Positions 62,516 to 64,000 of a stretch of 64,000 nt of DNA are shown piece by piece. Location: assembly GCF_007998985.1 (NCBI RefSeq), contig NZ_CP041659.1, positions 310,001-374,000 on the forward strand, given 5' to 3'. A model generated the notes under the pieces. The model saw only the letters and a list, made by a program, of their open reading frames with translations, had not been told where the DNA came from and did not search any database. Within the stretch, counting starts at the first letter, position 1; each line of letters opens with the position of its first letter. Made by a program: the position numbers and the translations under genes. The DNA comes from Sphingomonas xanthus. Its GTDB lineage: Bacteria > Pseudomonadota > Alphaproteobacteria > Sphingomonadales > Sphingomonadaceae.

Positions 62516-63259
62516 ATGGAAGTCAATTCGAAGCAGCAGGTGAATTTCGGCGACAGGCTCGTCAGCCCCGACGAGAAGACCCGCCGGGTTGGCGGCGTGT
62601 TCAGCTCGGTCGCCGGCAGCTACGACGTGATGAACGACCTCATGTCGGGCGGTATGCACCGGATTTGGAAGAACCGGTTCGTCGCCAAGGTGAAGCCGCG
62701 CTCGGGCGAGCGCGTCCTGGACATGGCCGGCGGCACTGGCGACATCGCCTTTCGCATGGCTGCGCGGGGCGCGACGGTAACCGTTAGCGACATCAACGCC
62801 GACATGCTGGCCGTGGGAATGGAACGAGCCCGCAAACGCGGCATCGACGGCCTGTTCTGGCAGCAGGAGAATGCCGAGAAGCTGATTTTCGCCGACGGGA
62901 GTTTCGACGCCTACACGATTGCCTTCGGCATCCGGAACGTCACGGACATCCCGGCCGCGCTGCGTGAGGCGCATCGCGTACTGAAGCGCGGCGGGCGCTT
63001 TTATTGCCTTGAATTTTCAACCAGCGAGTGGCCCGGCTTCGGCGAGGTCTACGACCGCTATTCGGAACATGTCATACCGCGCATCGGCAAGGCGGTCGCC
63101 AAGGACGAGGAAAGCTATCGCTATCTCGTCGAATCGATCCGCCGTTTCCCCAGGATGGAGGCGTTCAAGTCGATGATCGGCGAAGCCGGGTTCACGACAA
63201 CCAGCGTCGAGCCGATCCTTGGCGGACTCGTGGCGATACACGGCGGGTGGAAGATCTGA
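62516..63259 (+). CDS. ubiE: Ubiquinone/menaquinone biosynthesis C-methyltransferase UbiE
   Basis: The 247-residue SAM-dependent enzyme has FSSVAGSYDVMNDLMSGGMH, motif I VLDMAGGTGDIAFRMA, FGIRNVTDIPAALREAHRVL and the GLVAIHGGWKI end. It C-methylates the quinone ring. GCTAGG lies 8 nt before the ATG with no ribosome site, suggesting a leaderless mRNA. ubiB follows after one base. Confidence 0.97.
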   Translation: MEVNSKQQVNFGDRLVSPDEKTRRVGGVFSSVAGSYDVMNDLMSGGMHRIWKNRFVAKVKPRSGERVLDMAGGTGDIAFRMAARGATVTVSDINADMLAVGMERARKRGIDGLFWQQENAEKLIFADGSFDAYTIAFGIRNVTDIPAALREAHRVLKRGGRFYCLEFSTSEWPGFGEVYDRYSEHVIPRIGKAVAKDEESYRYLVESIRRFPRMEAFKSMIGEAGFTTTSVEPILGGLVAIHGGWKI

Positions 63260-63260
63260 A

Positions 63261-64000
63261 TTGGCGGCCGCGGTTACCCACCTTTGGCGCCTCTTCAAAT
63301 GGGGTCGGACGCTGGCGCGGCACGGCGCACTGCAAGGGATCGAGCGCGATCCGCTGACCCCGAACGTCGTGCGCCGGCTGTGCCGGATAGCGCGGATCGG
63401 CGCGCCGGTGCCCGAAAATCCCGATTATGCCGCGGCGCTGCAGGCGATCGGTCCGGCGGCGATCAAGCTAGGCCAGGCGCTTGCTACCAGACCCGACCTG
63501 GTCGGCGAGGTGGCGGCACTCAACTTGCTGCAATTGCAGGACAGCCTGCCTCCCGAACCCTATCCGGCGATCCGCACGGCAATCGAGACTGCGCTTGGCG
63601 TTCCGGTTGAAACATTGTTCCAGTCGATTGACGAGGTCCCGGTGGGCGCGGCGTCGATCGCGCAGGTTCATCGCGCAGTTACCACCGAGGGCCGATCGGT
63701 CGCGGTCAAGGTGCTGCGCCCGGGCGTCGAGGAGGAATTTGCCCGCGCCATCGAAACCTATGAATGGGCCGCCGCCCATGTCGAGGTGCATGGCGGCGAC
63801 GAAGCGGCCCGGTTGCGGCCCCGGATGGTCATCGCCTACTTCCGCCAATGGGTGCAGCGCGAACTCGACCTCACCCGGGAGGCTGCCTCGGCCTCGGAAC
63901 TGCGCGATAATATGGTCGCCGAGCCGGGTTTCTACGTTCCCGAGATCGACTGGAGCCGAACCGCCCGGCGAGTCCTGACGCTTGAATGGGTGGATGGCAT
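63261..64000 (+). CDS. ubiB: Ubiquinone biosynthesis protein UbiB (partial, runs off right edge)
   Basis: The frame opens with a TTG one base after the ubiE stop and stays open to the end of the window (about 246 codons). It shows the UbiB/ADCK marks: AIKLGQALATRPDLV (KxGQ motif), VPVGAASIAQVHRA (Ala-rich loop), VAVKVLRPG (ATP-site Lys) and ELDLTREAASA. The family is an atypical kinase/ATPase needed for ubiquinone synthesis. The C-terminal membrane helices lie outside the window. The mutM-ubiE-ubiB context supports the call. Confidence 0.9.
   Translation, partial: MAAAVTHLWRLFKWGRTLARHGALQGIERDPLTPNVVRRLCRIARIGAPVPENPDYAAALQAIGPAAIKLGQALATRPDLVGEVAALNLLQLQDSLPPEPYPAIRTAIETALGVPVETLFQSIDEVPVGAASIAQVHRAVTTEGRSVAVKVLRPGVEEEFARAIETYEWAAAHVEVHGGDEAARLRPRMVIAYFRQWVQRELDLTREAASASELRDNMVAEPGFYVPEIDWSRTARRVLTLEWVDG

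Overview
The window looks like a chromosome segment of an alphaproteobacterium of the Sphingomonadales (Sphingomonas-like). The DNA is GC-rich and densely coded. It carries a DivL-type tyrosine kinase homologue and a ChpT phosphotransferase (both hallmarks of the alphaproteobacterial CckA/CtrA cell-cycle circuit), a TonB-dependent receptor and Tim44-like TimA. Nearly everything is core genome. No prophage, insertion sequence, CRISPR array or tRNA gene was seen.

Layout. 1-8.5 kb (minus strand): ahcY, a TonB receptor, then divL-tsaE-amgK (cut by the window edge). 8.6-15.2 kb: mixed metabolic genes (YqgE, peroxiredoxin, M2 peptidase, alpha/beta hydrolase, GFA protein, serine hydrolase). 15.2-21.4 kb (minus): the translation/SRP cluster ffh-rpsP-rimM-(small membrane protein)-trmD-rplS-asd, interrupted by an oppositely oriented flavoprotein. 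21.6-23.3 kb: CDP-alcohol phosphatidyltransferase, DUF924 and an orphan protein. 23.4-28.6 kb (plus): dapF-mtaB-ftsY-yciB and an ABC exporter pair, nearly all overlapping by 1-4 nt. 28.6-35.2 kb: sodB, a PuuD-like membrane protein, pspF divergent from an enlarged phage-shock operon (pspABC plus four extra PspB-like genes), sufE, a thioesterase and a J-domain protein. 35.3-36.4 kb: RNase P RNA, then a small accessory pocket with three copies of a short repeat. 36.4-43.0 kb (minus): chpT-cheA-cheW-cheY-cheB-cheR-amidase. 43.1-49.5 kb (plus): rluD-like, rpoH, a comM remnant, rpmH-rnpA-yidD-yidC-yihA, GST. 49.5-64 kb: dapE, GGDEF/EAL protein, Smr-mltA-timA, secB, murJ-trpS, a DUF4136 lipoprotein, dnaA, rpsT, mutM, ubiE-ubiB (cut by the right edge).

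How the genes fit together. Protein targeting is strongly represented (ffh, ftsY, secB, yidC, yidD), as are both RNase P subunits (rnpB RNA and rnpA) and envelope/peptidoglycan functions (asd, dapF, dapE, murJ, mltA, amidase, amgK). DivL and ChpT are parts of the same phosphorelay, and a possible CtrA site lies between chpT and cheA.

The most unusual signals are: (1) the phage-shock operon extended by four tandem single-TM/coiled-coil genes sharing a C-terminal signature with PspB and PspC, driven by a clear sigma-54 promoter; (2) an rnpA frame with no standard start codon after rpmH, so that rpmH may be nested in rnpA; (3) terminator-like hairpins just downstream of the predicted promoters of rpsT and rpmH; (4) a decayed comM fragment; (5) a recurring GCTAGG element 8-9 nt before several start codons, suggesting leaderless mRNAs. 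All calls come from reading the sequence; no database search was run.
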